A stretch of 64,000 bases of DNA, from contig CANLEM010000001.1 in NCBI GenBank assembly GCA_947489685.1, positions 806,001 to 870,000 on the forward strand, written 5' to 3'. The stretch is from an uncultured Aquimarina sp. (lineage in GTDB: Bacteria; Bacteroidota; Bacteroidia; Flavobacteriales; Flavobacteriaceae). The notes under the pieces were generated by a model. That model ran no database searches and was not told the origin of the DNA. It saw only the letters and a program-made list of their open reading frames with translations. This document shows, piece after piece, positions 54,734 through 64,000 of this stretch (the stretch's first letter is position 1; each line of letters begins with the position of its first letter). The position numbers and the translations under genes were made by a program.

Positions 54734-57034
54734 TTAATGAAGTTTTGTAGCCACAATTTTTGATTGTGAATCTTCATTTTCTTTAAGTTCAGCACTTTTT
54801 TCTAAAGTAGTTTTAGACGGTTGAACAATTTCGATATCGTTATCTGCAACAGCTGTTTCTTCGGTATGGCCTCCTAAAATTGGAGCGATCACCAATCCGA
54901 TTAAACATGTTAACTTGATTAAAATATTCATAGATGGACCAGAAGTATCTTTAAACGGATCTCCAACAGTGTCTCCTGTTACAGCAGCCTTATGAGCATC
55001 AGAACCTTTGTAAGTCATCTCTCCATTAATTTCTACACCAGCTTCAAAAGATTTTTTTGCATTGTCCCATGCGCCTCCTGCATTGTTTTGAAAGATGGCC
55101 CATAACACACCACTTACAGTAACACCAGCCATATATCCTCCAAGCATTTCGGCAATTGCTAATTTATCCATTCCGAATAATAAAGGTACAAAGGCTATTA
55201 CTATAGGAAATCCAATAGTTAATAATCCCGGTAACATCATTTCTTTTAGTGAAGCTTTTGTGGAAATAGCAACACATTTGTCGTATTCTGGTGTTCCGGT
55301 ACCTTCCATAATCCCGGCAATATCTCTAAATTGACGACGTACTTCTTGTACCATTTCCATGGCTGCTTTACCTACAGCATTCATTGCTAGTGCCGAAAAT
55401 ACTACTGGTACCATACCACCAACAAAAAGCATTGCTAATACAGGTGCTTTAAAAATATTAATTCCATCTATCCCTGTAAAAGTAACATATGCAGCAAATA
55501 ATGCTAAAGACGTAAGTGCTGCAGAAGCAATAGCAAATCCTTTACCTGTTGCAGCTGTTGTATTTCCAACAGAATCAAGAATATCTGTACGCTCTCTAAC
55601 AATTGGTTCTTGTTCGCTCATTTCTGCAATACCACCGGCATTGTCCGAAATAGGACCGAAAGCATCAATAGCCAATTGCATTGCTGTAGTGGCCATCATA
55701 GCAGAAGCTGCTAATGCAACTCCATAAAACCCTGCAAAAGCATAAGATGCCCAAATTGCACCAGCAAATAATAAAACAGATGGGAACGTAGAAATCATTC
55801 CTGTAGCCAAGCCTGCTATTATGTTGGTTCCAGCACCTGTGCTTGATTGTTGAACAATTTTAAGAATAGGTGATTTGCCCAATCCAGTATAATATTCAGT
55901 AACAGATGAGATTACTGCTCCAACTGTCAAGCCTACTAGAGTAGCATAAAAAACTCTCATTGCAGAAATCTCTACAAGACCTTCTCCAAAAAATTCCATT
56001 TTCATAGTCTCTGGGAGCATCCATTTACATAATGCGAAACAGCTTACCGCTACTAATATTATTGATGTCCAGTTACCAATATTAAGAGCCCCCATTACTT
56101 GAGCTTCTTTGGCTTCATTACTTTTAATTTTTACCAACATAGTTCCTATAACCGAGATGATAATACCAACACCTGCTATTGCCATAGGTAGTAAGATTGG
56201 TCCAATACCTCCAAAGGCATCTGAAATTGAACCTCCCATGTCTTTAATTACGTAATTTCCTAATACCATAGCAGCCAATACTGTGGCAACATAAGAACCA
56301 AATAAATCAGCTCCCATTCCTGCTACATCTCCTACATTGTCACCTACATTATCTGCAATGGTAGCTGGATTACGAGGATCGTCTTCAGGGATACCTGCTT
56401 CAACTTTACCAACAAGATCTGCACCTACATCTGCTGCCTTGGTATAAATACCTCCACCAACACGAGCAAATAATGCAATAGATTCTGCACCCAAAGAAAA
56501 ACCAGCTAACGTTTCAAGAACTATAGTCATTTTATCTGTAGAAACCCATTCGCCTCCCATAAAAACATTATAAAATATAATGAAGAATGCCGTTAGTCCT
56601 AATACTGCTAAACCTGCTACTCCAAGCCCCATAACAGTACCACCTCCAAAAGATATTTTTAGTGCATTAGGCAAACTGGTTCGAGCAGCCTGGGTGGTTC
56701 TAACATTTGTTTTAGTAGCAATCTTCATTCCTATGTTTCCTGCAAATGCAGAGAAAACAGCTCCAAAAATAAAGGCTATTACAATTAACCAATGCGTAGT
56801 GTCTACCACAATAGAAACAATAAATAACAGGATACTAACGATAACCACAAATATGGCAAGTAATTTATACTCTGCATTTAAGAAAGCTAAGGCACCTTCA
56901 TAGATATGATCCGAAATTTCTTTCATTTTACCATCACCGGCATCTTGTTTCATTACCCAAGATTTTTTAATAAGCATATAAATTAGCCCTAGTACTGCCA
57001 AAGCAATTGGCATATAAATCATATTTGATTCCAT
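54734..57034 (-). CDS. hppA: Membrane pyrophosphatase, K+-dependent, likely Na+-pumping
   Basis: The 766-residue pump with about 16 helices hydrolyses pyrophosphate to move Na+ (or H+) out of the cell. The substrate site is intact: [47 protein letters not shown] and [10 protein letters not shown]. Ala in [11 protein letters not shown] at the residue that is Lys in K+-independent enzymes points to the K+-dependent subclass, many of which pump Na+. A polar tail of about 45 residues ([20 protein letters not shown]...) follows the last helix. A soluble pyrophosphatase gene lies directly upstream. Confidence 0.93.
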   Translation of the reverse strand: MESNMIYMPIALAVLGLIYMLIKKSWVMKQDAGDGKMKEISDHIYEGALAFLNAEYKLLAIFVVIVSILLFIVSIVVDTTHWLIVIAFIFGAVFSAFAGNIGMKIATKTNVRTTQAARTSLPNALKISFGGGTVMGLGVAGLAVLGLTAFFIIFYNVFMGGEWVSTDKMTIVLETLAGFSLGAESIALFARVGGGIYTKAADVGADLVGKVEAGIPEDDPRNPATIADNVGDNVGDVAGMGADLFGSYVATVLAAMVLGNYVIKDMGGSISDAFGGIGPILLPMAIAGVGIIISVIGTMLVKIKSNEAKEAQVMGALNIGNWTSIILVAVSCFALCKWMLPETMKMEFFGEGLVEISAMRVFYATLVGLTVGAVISSVTEYYTGLGKSPILKIVQQSSTGAGTNIIAGLATGMISTFPSVLLFAGAIWASYAFAGFYGVALAASAMMATTAMQLAIDAFGPISDNAGGIAEMSEQEPIVRERTDILDSVGNTTAATGKGFAIASAALTSLALFAAYVTFTGIDGINIFKAPVLAMLFVGGMVPVVFSALAMNAVGKAAMEMVQEVRRQFRDIAGIMEGTGTPEYDKCVAISTKASLKEMMLPGLLTIGFPIVIAFVPLLFGMDKLAIAEMLGGYMAGVTVSGVLWAIFQNNAGGAWDNAKKSFEAGVEINGEMTYKGSDAHKAAVTGDTVGDPFKDTSGPSMNILIKLTCLIGLVIAPILGGHTEETAVADNDIEIVQPSKTTLEKSAELKENEDSQSKIVATKLH

Positions 57035-57088
57035 TAAATATATTTTAAGTTAATTAGTCGCTAAAAGTAGTAAAAATACCCTAAATAC

Positions 57089-57126
57089 AAAAAGCTCAAT
57101 ATTTATAATAAAATATTGAGCTTTTT
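57089..57126 (-). terminator. Terminator between ppa and hppA
   Basis: A 16-bp stem AAAAAGCTCAATATTT/AAATATTGAGCTTTTT with a six-base loop; the T-run on the minus strand comes from the stem arm itself. It separates the two pyrophosphatase genes into different transcripts. Confidence 0.82.
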
Positions 57127-57146
57127 ATGATTTTTTGAAATAAAAT

Positions 57147-57677
57147 TTAAGAGATGCTAAACAATCCCTCAGGTTTATCTTCGATATCGTCAAAACGTTT
57201 TACGCAGGCTTCAATAATGCTTTTGGCCTCATCAATATTACCCCATCCACCAACATCAACTTTTTTCTCTTCAAGATCCTTGTATACCTGAAAAAAGTGT
57301 TCGATTTCTTTTATTAAGTGAGGGTTCATTTCTTTTAAATCGGCTAATCTATTTGCAATAGGATCTGCAACAGGAACACAGATGATCTTTTCATCTGGTC
57401 CTTTTTCATCTGCCATATGAAAAACACCAATAGGCTTAACTTCAATTACACAACCCGGAAATGTAGGTTCTGTAACTAATACCAATACATCTAGAGGATC
57501 ACCATCCAATGCAAGAGTTTCTGGAATAAAACCATAATCAGCAGGATACATCATAGATGAAAATATCATGCGATCGTAGCGTATTTTTTTGATATCAAAA
57601 TCGTATTCGTATTTATTTCGACTTCCCTTAGGAATTTCAATAAGTACATCGAAGCTTTCGCGAGTAGCTGCGCTCAT
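57147..57677 (-). CDS. ppa: Soluble inorganic pyrophosphatase (family I)
   Basis: It hydrolyses cytosolic pyrophosphate to phosphate. The 176-residue protein has the family I set EIPKGSRNKYEYD, MIFSSMMYPADYGFIPET and the metal-binding DGDPLDVLVLV. The start chosen is MSAATRESFD; the upstream ATG of the track would overlap the -7 box TATCTTTG at 57705-57712. The organism thus has both soluble and membrane-bound pyrophosphatases side by side. Confidence 0.92.
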   Translation of the reverse strand: MSAATRESFDVLIEIPKGSRNKYEYDFDIKKIRYDRMIFSSMMYPADYGFIPETLALDGDPLDVLVLVTEPTFPGCVIEVKPIGVFHMADEKGPDEKIICVPVADPIANRLADLKEMNPHLIKEIEHFFQVYKDLEEKKVDVGGWGNIDEAKSIIEACVKRFDDIEDKPEGLFSIS

Positions 57678-57704
57678 AATCTTTGTTTTCTTTTTAATGG
57701 GCGG

Positions 57705-57712
57705 CAAAGATA
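57705..57712 (-). promoter_or_regulatory. -7 box of the ppa promoter
   Basis: TATCTTTG on the minus strand matches TAnnTTTG perfectly, 27 bases ahead of the chosen ppa start. No clear -33 TTTG is seen. It argues against the longer ppa start at 57707. Confidence 0.55.
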
Positions 57713-57861
57713 GGTATTACAAGGGGTTAGTTAAAATTTATTCGGAGAAAATATCAAATTTGTACTTAAAATTTAATCTTAAGTTAACCAATAACGTTTT
57801 CGGTAGGCCGATCGTGTCAAGATTAATGCAATTTTATCCTGAATTTATTTAAGAAAATAGA

Positions 57862-60357
57862 TTAGAAATAAAATCCAAATGATCCTGTAACTCCAAATTT
57901 ACGGGCATCAGGGTTGTCAAAATAATTTCCTCTAAAATGAAAATCAATTCTAAAAATTTTAAAAATATTACCTACACCAAGGCTATACTCCCAATACACT
58001 TCGTCTTCGGGTGCAATTAGGATTTCGTTAGAAGGTGCACTAAGCAAGATATTTTCATCAGACAATTGTCCCCAGGCTCCTCTAACACCAACTAATTCTC
58101 TTAAATTAAGTTTTCTTAGTAATGGTATTCTAGAAAAAATCCTTCCGTTAAAATTATGTTCTAAATGTAATGTTGCATAGGTATCGGTAACAAATTCGTA
58201 AAAATTAAGTAACGGAAATGTATTGTATATCGATAAATAGGTTTGGTTACCAGGTATTACACTTAATAGGCCTAAAGGCACGTCTCCAAAAGTTTTTCCT
58301 AGTTCGAGTGTGCTGTTTAACCTTCCAAAACCTCCAATATTCCAGGGCTGTTGATATAAAAGTTGGATTTTTTGATACTCAAAATCACTTTCGATTAATC
58401 CTTTGACACCCACGCTATAATTAAGAAACAAGGTGGCAAAATCTCCTTCGTTTACTGTGATTTTATCAACACCATAACCTGTTGTTTTTCTTCCAGGAAA
58501 ATATGCTAAAGAAGTGGCAATTTCGGTTTGCTTGATTTCTGATTCTAGCACATTCGTTTCTGAGTCTATAAAATCCAAACTAAACAAAGATCTATCTGCG
58601 GGTTTTAATGTCCTAAAGGACCCAGTAACTCCTACCGTAAAATTTTTCTTAGGTTCTAACTGCATAGAAAATGCAGTCAAATTAATCGAAGTTAGCCTGT
58701 CGTTATCCCCAGTAGCTATTATTGAAGAGGAAGCTAAGCTTCTTCCTTCTACATCATTGGTATTTGTCAAACTGGCTCCTAATTGCTCTACATCTCTTCG
58801 GTTTCCGGCGGATACAATGAGTCTAGATTTTCGATCTACAAGATATTTACCGGATACTCCATATTTAAACTTCGTATCCTTAAATCCGTAGGCTCCATAC
58901 CCTTCGATTCTCCATCTATCGTTGGCTGTAAAATAAGTTCGTCCCCCGGCTCTTAATCTCCAGCCTTCGATGTCATTAAAACCGACAGTAGAGAATAGAG
59001 GTCCAAAATCGAAACCATCAAACTCTACATATCCCGTAGCTAATATGGTTCCTATGTTATAGAGTCTTTTAAAAGCTTTTACGGTTCGTAAGGTGTCTAA
59101 AAGCTTATATACTTTTTGTTCATCTTTATTAAGTTCTTCCATTCTGGCATTCTTCCAGAATGAATCTTCGCGATTATAAATGTCCTGATCGTAGGGATCT
59201 ACTTGGCTTTGATAGAATTTTCTATCCTTTTTTTGGTCAAATTTGTAATTGTCAAATAGTGTTGTTCTTTTTCCGTATACACCGCGAGATTTTTCCTTTT
59301 TACTAAAAGCAAAATCGGATTGAAAATAATCTTTGGTAATCAAAAATATCGAATCATTTAGCACATCAAATTCCTGTTCGATATATAAATCTTTTACCCA
59401 GTTAATATTGGCGCTTTTAGTAATTTCGAGATTAATTTCTTTAATGGCCCATGTAGTATCGTTTACCCAAAAATCACCTTTAAAAGTAAGTTCGTTCTTT
59501 CTTCTAGGGTAATAAATAATATTGTAGCACCATTTATTGCCAATGTATGCACTGTCTGAAAGTACATAATTATACACGCCGACTCCTGTTCGAGATAACG
59601 GACTAGTAAAACTTTTGTCGAAAAATTTTAGATAATTATCATATACATCGTAATCGGAGTATAAATCTTTTACGAATGCAATAAGTGTTTGATTATCGCT
59701 AAAACCAGCATTTTTGTTTCCAGTTAGTACTTCTTTAGTTTCATTAATAACATTGTCCCCATAGACTTTTGAGATAGCTTCATTAAGAAAAATAGGTAAA
59801 TATGTTTTTCCGGTTATTCTCGAAGTATCCACATCATTAAAAATGAATTCCATACCATTAAAAATCCTGCTATTGATTAGGCTACTATCTATAGTGTTTA
59901 GGTCAAACTCTAATTTTTCATACTTATCATATGTGTATTGTTTGAATTTTTTGACCCCGTTTTCTCTTCGATTATCCCATATTTTTTTCAGAATATCTAT
60001 TGCGGGATTATTTTTCTTGGAAGTTTTACCTTTGTAAATAACCACTTCGTCTAATGAAGCAGCTTCTTCTTCCAAGGTAATTTCCATATTATACGTAACT
60101 CGTTTGGTGAGTTTTACGTTTTTGGTTTCAAAACCAATAAAAGAGATTTTAATGCTCGAATGATTGTCATCAGATTCCATATAAAATCTACCATTCTCAT
60201 CGGTAATAGTACCTATGGTAGAATTAACGAAAACTATATTTGCAAAAGGTATGGGTTGTTTGTTGCTGTCGTAAACCTGACCACCAACTTTGGTTTGCGC
60301 AAGAAGAAAAGTACAACTAAATATTGTTAGAATTCCCCCTAAAATCAAATCTCTCAT
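57862..60357 (-). CDS. DUF5686 outer membrane protein with carboxypeptidase-like domain
   Basis: The 831-residue exported protein has a signal peptide (to LLAQ), then a CarboxypepD-regulatory-like domain (about 22-105: VGGQVYDSNKQPIPFANIVF, ITDENGRFYM). A DUF5686 body follows with a C-terminal beta barrel ending FGFYF, the terminal aromatic residue expected of an OMP. The family is common in Bacteroidota and its role is not established; the domain order resembles TonB-dependent receptors without a plug. Confidence 0.87.
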   Translation of the reverse strand: MRDLILGGILTIFSCTFLLAQTKVGGQVYDSNKQPIPFANIVFVNSTIGTITDENGRFYMESDDNHSSIKISFIGFETKNVKLTKRVTYNMEITLEEEAASLDEVVIYKGKTSKKNNPAIDILKKIWDNRRENGVKKFKQYTYDKYEKLEFDLNTIDSSLINSRIFNGMEFIFNDVDTSRITGKTYLPIFLNEAISKVYGDNVINETKEVLTGNKNAGFSDNQTLIAFVKDLYSDYDVYDNYLKFFDKSFTSPLSRTGVGVYNYVLSDSAYIGNKWCYNIIYYPRRKNELTFKGDFWVNDTTWAIKEINLEITKSANINWVKDLYIEQEFDVLNDSIFLITKDYFQSDFAFSKKEKSRGVYGKRTTLFDNYKFDQKKDRKFYQSQVDPYDQDIYNREDSFWKNARMEELNKDEQKVYKLLDTLRTVKAFKRLYNIGTILATGYVEFDGFDFGPLFSTVGFNDIEGWRLRAGGRTYFTANDRWRIEGYGAYGFKDTKFKYGVSGKYLVDRKSRLIVSAGNRRDVEQLGASLTNTNDVEGRSLASSSIIATGDNDRLTSINLTAFSMQLEPKKNFTVGVTGSFRTLKPADRSLFSLDFIDSETNVLESEIKQTEIATSLAYFPGRKTTGYGVDKITVNEGDFATLFLNYSVGVKGLIESDFEYQKIQLLYQQPWNIGGFGRLNSTLELGKTFGDVPLGLLSVIPGNQTYLSIYNTFPLLNFYEFVTDTYATLHLEHNFNGRIFSRIPLLRKLNLRELVGVRGAWGQLSDENILLSAPSNEILIAPEDEVYWEYSLGVGNIFKIFRIDFHFRGNYFDNPDARKFGVTGSFGFYF

Positions 60358-60466
60358 CTAAAGCTATTAAAATTAATACTTGTGATAATGTTAGTGGATC
60401 ACCTCAATTTTCAGGCCAATTTTTGATATTCCTGAAATTGATGAAACGCAAAATAAAAGCTTTATT

Positions 60467-61444
60467 TTATTTATACATTACTTTTTTTACAGCTTTAACA
60501 ACATCTTTACTATTAGGTAACCATTCTTCTAATAATCCTGGAGAATACGGAGTTGGAGTATCTGCGGTATTAATTTTAATGATGGGAGCATCTAAATAAT
60601 CAAAAATATTTGATTGAACCTGATATGTGATTTCTGAAGCAATATTGGCGAGTGGCCATGCTTCTTCTAGTATGATCAAGCGATTTGTTTTTTTAACTGA
60701 AGTAAATATAGCATCAAGATCCAAAGGGCGTACTGTTCTTAAATCTATAATTTCGCAAGAGATATTTTCTTTTGCCAACTCATCTGCCGCTTTGTAGGCT
60801 TCTTTGATAATTTTTCCGAAAGAAACGATTGTAACATCATTACCTTCTCTTTTGGTTTCGGCCACTCCTAAAGGGATTGTGTATTCTCCTTCGGGTACTT
60901 CGGCCTTATCACCGTACATTTGTTCACTTTCCATAAAGATAACGGGATCATTATCTCTTATGGCTGATTTTAATAATCCTTTAGCATCTTTTGGGTTAGA
61001 AGGGATAACTACTTTTAAACCAGGAGTATTTGCAAACCAATTTTCAAAAGCTTGAGAGTGCGTTGCTCCTAATTGCCCTGCCGATGCTGTAGGACCTCTA
61101 AAAACAATAGGTATATTAAATTGACCACCACTCATTTGACGCATTTTGGCGGCATTGTTTATGATTTGATCAATACCTACCAATGAAAAGTTAAAGGTCA
61201 TAAACTCTATGATGGGCCGATTACCATTCATAGCACTTCCTACACCAATTCCTGAAAAACCTAATTCTGAGATAGGAGTATCCAGAACCCTTTCTGGGCC
61301 AAACTCATCTAGCATACCTTTACTAGCTTTATAGGCTCCATTGTATTCTGCTACTTCTTCACCCATTAAATAAATAGATTCGTCGCGACGCATTTCTTCA
61401 CTCATGGCTTCGCAAATTGCTTCTCTGAATTGTATCGTTTTCAT
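60467..61444 (-). CDS. Pyruvate dehydrogenase E1 component, beta subunit
   Basis: The 325-residue thiamine-diphosphate enzyme subunit has EEVAEYNGAYKASKGM, RVLDTPISELGFSGIGVGSAM, EFMTFNFSLVGIDQIINNAAK and IDLRTVRPLDLDAI, all typical of E1 beta. With the alpha subunit it decarboxylates pyruvate for acetyl-CoA synthesis. No alpha or E2 gene lies next to it. A -7 box TACTTTTG (61479-61486, minus strand) is present ahead of the start. Confidence 0.9.
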   Translation of the reverse strand: MKTIQFREAICEAMSEEMRRDESIYLMGEEVAEYNGAYKASKGMLDEFGPERVLDTPISELGFSGIGVGSAMNGNRPIIEFMTFNFSLVGIDQIINNAAKMRQMSGGQFNIPIVFRGPTASAGQLGATHSQAFENWFANTPGLKVVIPSNPKDAKGLLKSAIRDNDPVIFMESEQMYGDKAEVPEGEYTIPLGVAETKREGNDVTIVSFGKIIKEAYKAADELAKENISCEIIDLRTVRPLDLDAIFTSVKKTNRLIILEEAWPLANIASEITYQVQSNIFDYLDAPIIKINTADTPTPYSPGLLEEWLPNSKDVVKAVKKVMYK

Positions 61445-61478
61445 TAATATAAATGTTATTTTTGTGCTATACGAAAGG

Positions 61479-61486
61479 CAAAAGTA
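61479..61486 (-). promoter_or_regulatory. -7 box of the pdhB promoter
   Basis: TACTTTTG on the minus strand fits TAnnTTTG, 35 bases ahead of the E1 beta start; the -33 element is not convincing. Confidence 0.45.
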
Positions 61487-61563
61487 GCAATTAAAACCCT
61501 TTGATTACTCCTGAATATTGAAAAATTTATTATGCACGCATAGTAAATTAGACATTTTATTTG

Positions 61564-61571
61564 TACCTTCG
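61564..61571 (+). promoter_or_regulatory. Putative -7 box upstream of etfB
   Basis: TACCTTCG is a one-mismatch match to TAnnTTTG, 38 bases before the etfB start codon; the -33 is unclear. Confidence 0.4.
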
Positions 61572-61608
61572 CCTTTATTATTAAATTCTCAAAAAATACC
61601 TATATAAA

Positions 61609-62355
61609 ATGAAGATATTAGTATGTATTAGCCATGTGCCAGACACGACTTCCAAAATTAATTTTACGGATGGTGATACTAAATTTGACACAAATGGGGT
61701 GCAATTTGTAATTAACCCTAATGACGAATTTGGATTAACTCGAGCAATGTGGTTTAAAGAAAAGCAGGGCGCATCTGTTGATGTGGTAAATGTTGGTGGC
61801 CCAGAAACCGAGCCTACATTGCGTAAAGCACTTGCTATTGGTGCAGATAATGCTATTAGAGTTAATACTGAAGCAACAGATGGTTTTTATGTAGCCAAAC
61901 AATTAGCTAAGGTTATTCAGGATGGAGGTTATGATCTTGTTATAGGAGGTAGAGAGTCTATTGATTATAATGGAGGTATGGTTCCGGGTATGGTTGCTGC
62001 TCTTACTGGAGCAAATTTTGTAAATACTTGTATCGGATTAGAAATTGATGGTAATACAGCCACAGCTACTCGCGAAATTGACGGAGGTAAAGAAACATCT
62101 ACTACAACGCTACCTTTGGTAGTAGGCGGACAAAAAGGTTTGGTTGAAGAGAGTGATCTTCGTATTCCGAACATGAGAGGTATCATGATGGCTCGTAAAA
62201 AACCACTTACAGTGGTTGACCCTGTAGATGTAGCCCAAGAAACTAAAGCGGTACAATTTCAAAAACCAGCTCCAAAAGGAGATGTGAAGTTAGTATCCCC
62301 AGACAACGTTCAGGAACTTATAGATTTATTACATAACGAAGCAAAAGCTATTTAA
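61609..62355 (+). CDS. etfB: Electron transfer flavoprotein, beta subunit
   Basis: The 248-residue subunit begins MKILVCISHVPDTTSKI and has the AMP-binding and signature segments (VVNVGGPETEPTLRKALAIGADNAIRV, RIPNMRGIMMARKKPL). It accepts electrons from acyl-CoA dehydrogenases and passes them to the quinone pool via ETF-QO. The alpha subunit gene starts 11 bases downstream. Confidence 0.94.
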   Translation: MKILVCISHVPDTTSKINFTDGDTKFDTNGVQFVINPNDEFGLTRAMWFKEKQGASVDVVNVGGPETEPTLRKALAIGADNAIRVNTEATDGFYVAKQLAKVIQDGGYDLVIGGRESIDYNGGMVPGMVAALTGANFVNTCIGLEIDGNTATATREIDGGKETSTTTLPLVVGGQKGLVEESDLRIPNMRGIMMARKKPLTVVDPVDVAQETKAVQFQKPAPKGDVKLVSPDNVQELIDLLHNEAKAI

Positions 62356-62366
62356 AAGAAAAAAAT

Positions 62367-63335
62367 ATGTCAGTTTTAGTATATACAGAAAGTGAAGGAG
62401 GGAAGTTTAAAAAAGCGGCTTTCGAAGTAGCATCTTATGCAAAAGAGGTGGCTAATATGTTAGGAACAACCGTTACGGCTGTAAGTATAAATGGAGGAGC
62501 GAGTAGTGAGTTAGGTGCTTATGGTGTTGATAAAGTATTAGAGGTTAGTGATGATAAATTATCCGGATTTAGTGCAAAAGCATATGCAGATGTCGTAAAA
62601 CAAGCAGCAGAAAAAGAAGGAGCAAAAGTGGTTGTGGTAAGTTCTACAGCAGATAGTAAGTTTTTAGCGCCGTTATTGTCTGTAAATCTTAATGCAGGTT
62701 ATGCTTCAAATGTAGTTGGGTTACCCGAAAGTACATCTCCATTTACAGTTAAGCGAACCGCTTTTACAAATAAGGCATTTAATATTACAGAGATGTCTAC
62801 TGATGTTAAAGTAATTGGATTGTCAAATAATGCATTTGGATTAAAAGAAAATTCGGGAGCTGCTTCGGCCGAAGCGTTTTCGCCTTCTTTATCTGATGCA
62901 GATTTTGGTGTAAGCGTTACCGCTGTAGATAAGGCTACAGATAAGGTTTCTATTGCTGATGCCGATATTGTTGTCTCTGGAGGACGTGGATTAAAAGGAC
63001 CAGAAAACTGGGGATTGATAGAAGATCTAGCCAACGTTTTGGGAGCAGCTACAGCTTGTTCAAAACCAGTGAGTGATATGGGGTGGAGACCTCATAGCGA
63101 ACATGTAGGGCAGACAGGAAAACCTGTGGCTTCAAATCTTTATATTGCAATAGGAGTTTCTGGGGCAATTCAGCACCTTGCAGGGATTAATGCAAGTAAG
63201 GTGAAGGTGGTTATAAACAACGACCCCGAAGCACCTTTCTTTAAAGCTGCAGACTATGGAATTGTAGGAGATGCTTTTGATGTCGTGCCAAAACTTATTG
63301 AAAAATTAAAGGAATTTAAGGCGAATAACGCATAA
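62367..63335 (+). CDS. etfA: Electron transfer flavoprotein, alpha subunit
   Basis: This 322-residue FAD-binding subunit has the C-terminal signature VSGGRGLKGPENWGLIEDLA, GWRPHSEHVGQTGKPV and GVSGAIQHLAGI. It is the heterodimer partner of EtfB, encoded 11 bases upstream. A strong terminator follows. Confidence 0.94.
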   Translation: MSVLVYTESEGGKFKKAAFEVASYAKEVANMLGTTVTAVSINGGASSELGAYGVDKVLEVSDDKLSGFSAKAYADVVKQAAEKEGAKVVVVSSTADSKFLAPLLSVNLNAGYASNVVGLPESTSPFTVKRTAFTNKAFNITEMSTDVKVIGLSNNAFGLKENSGAASAEAFSPSLSDADFGVSVTAVDKATDKVSIADADIVVSGGRGLKGPENWGLIEDLANVLGAATACSKPVSDMGWRPHSEHVGQTGKPVASNLYIAIGVSGAIQHLAGINASKVKVVINNDPEAPFFKAADYGIVGDAFDVVPKLIEKLKEFKANNA

Positions 63336-63360
63336 TTTTCATAAATTGTGCCCAATTAAG

Positions 63361-63410
63361 GGCTGTTTGAACCTAGGTAAAAGTCCATTTGTTCAAACAG
63401 CCTTTTTTTA
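63361..63410 (+). terminator. Terminator of etfB-etfA
   Basis: A perfect 12-bp stem GGCTGTTTGAAC/GTTCAAACAGCC is followed by a run of seven T. Confidence 0.92.
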
Positions 63411-63422
63411 TTGAAAAATGTT

Positions 63423-64000
63423 ATGAGTTTAGTTCGACTGAACATAAAAGGGATATCATATAGTCAAACCCAAAATGGGGCATATGCTCTAATCCTTAGT
63501 GAGATGGATGGAGAAAGAAAGTTACCTATAGTAATAGGTGCTTTTGAAGCACAATCTATAGCAATAGCTTTAGAAAAAGAGATTAAACCTCCTCGTCCGT
63601 TAACACATGATCTTTTTAAAAATTTTGCCGATCGATTTGATGTGGTAGTAAAACAAGTTATCATTCATAAATTAGTGGATGGCGTATTTTACTCTAGTAT
63701 TATCTGTGAGAGAGATAAAATTGAAGAGATTATAGATGCGCGAACAAGTGATGCTATTGCATTGGCGCTTCGTTTTCAGGCTCCCATATTTACCTATAAA
63801 AATATTTTGGATCAGGCAGGGATTTATCTTAAGGTAAACCCTAAGAAAGACGATGAAAATGATCCTGAAAGTTTGTTGGTCGATGAATTAGTTTCTGATG
63901 ATGTTGAAATGGTAGGTAAAGAAACTAGTTATAAGGATTTATCTTTGGAGGAGTTAAATAAAATGCTGGACCAAGCGGTTAACAATGAAGACTATGAATT
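63423..64000 (+). CDS. Bifunctional nuclease (BFN/DUF151) domain protein, cut by the window end
   Basis: The frame starts at ATG 63423 and is still open at the window end (192 codons seen); it is absent from the ORF track as given. The BFN/DUF151 core is clear: SLVRLNIKGISYSQTQNGAYALILSEMDGERKLPIVIGAFEAQSIAI, RPLTHDLFKNF, and ARTSDAIALALRFQAPIFT. The C-terminal part is acidic with SLEELNKMLDQAVNNEDYE, similar to a UVR motif. Homologous domains have been reported with nuclease activity in plants; the bacterial role is uncertain. It follows the etfBA terminator by about 13 bases. Confidence 0.87.
   Translation, partial: MSLVRLNIKGISYSQTQNGAYALILSEMDGERKLPIVIGAFEAQSIAIALEKEIKPPRPLTHDLFKNFADRFDVVVKQVIIHKLVDGVFYSSIICERDKIEEIIDARTSDAIALALRFQAPIFTYKNILDQAGIYLKVNPKKDDENDPESLLVDELVSDDVEMVGKETSYKDLSLEELNKMLDQAVNNEDYE

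Noticed and set aside
60450-60468. AAAATAAA-AGC-TTTATTTT hairpin at the pdhB stop
   Set aside because: Pure AT stem overlapping the stop codon and too weak to call a terminator.

Overview
The window looks like a chromosomal piece of a marine Flavobacteriaceae bacterium (Bacteroidota). It is AT-rich and has the Bacteroidota promoter pattern (TTTG, about 19 bases, TAnnTTTG). Lineage-typical families recur: a CBS/nadK/DUF6089/uppS/bamA/ompH/ompH cluster, DUF5686, FadL plus SGNH lipoprotein, a Na+-type membrane pyrophosphatase, and a folK-deoxynucleoside kinase fusion. An Aquimarina-like genus is possible but is only an impression. Nothing here looks like a prophage, transposon, CRISPR array or rRNA operon.

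Layout. 1-6850: five unrelated genes, all on the minus strand, packed tail to head and separated only by 50-136 base imperfect inverted repeats. Three of the four complete genes are bracketed by their own perfectly matched 9-10 base inverted repeat, and the fourth by a degenerate one. This is the architecture expected of integron-type gene cassettes with attC-like sites, although no integrase is in view. The cargo includes a 1068-residue HD-like plus HSP90/GHKL-type ATPase protein. 6.9-11.3 kb: a von Willebrand lipoprotein and a TPR-LytS kinase/LytTR regulator pair. 11.3-19.4 kb: envelope biogenesis (murI, two Skp/OmpH chaperones, bamA, uppS, DUF6089), nadK and a CBS protein, with pdxJ divergent. 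20-28 kb: an esterase-like hydrolase, FadL channel plus SGNH lipoprotein, then tig, clpP and clpX with clear promoters and terminators.

28-44 kb: mixed metabolism and envelope (GH3-like enzyme, DUF2797, PLP decarboxylase, LysE exporter, AsmA-like protein, queuosine precursor transporter, folK-dNK fusion, M19 dipeptidase, TrmH-like methyltransferase). It contains a duplicated two-gene module: a beta-helix-like secreted protein followed by a small exported protein. 44-51 kb: mutS, tRNA-Gly(GCC), tRNA-Leu(UAA), a membrane-anchored pentapeptide protein, a methyltransferase, a nitroreductase and an 11-mer-repeat LEA-like lipoprotein encoded by exact 33-bp DNA repeats.

51.3-53.7 kb is a small DNA-repair-flavoured island. 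A LexA-like XRE-S24 regulator with an intact Ala-Gly/Ser/Lys autocleavage set is divergent from a DUF559-type endonuclease gene, a decayed radical-SAM repair gene (TIGR03916-like) and its usual partner TIGR03915. Two perfect palindromes 42 bp apart lie over the two divergent promoters. 53.6-64 kb: APP1-type phosphatase, membrane and soluble pyrophosphatases, DUF5686 outer membrane protein, pyruvate dehydrogenase E1 beta, etfB-etfA and the start of a bifunctional-nuclease (BFN) gene cut by the window end.

The candidates most worth follow-up are the cassette array, the LexA-like divergent regulon, the HD-HSP90 protein, the LEA-like repeat lipoprotein and the duplicated beta-helix module. All family assignments come from reading motifs by eye; no database search was run.
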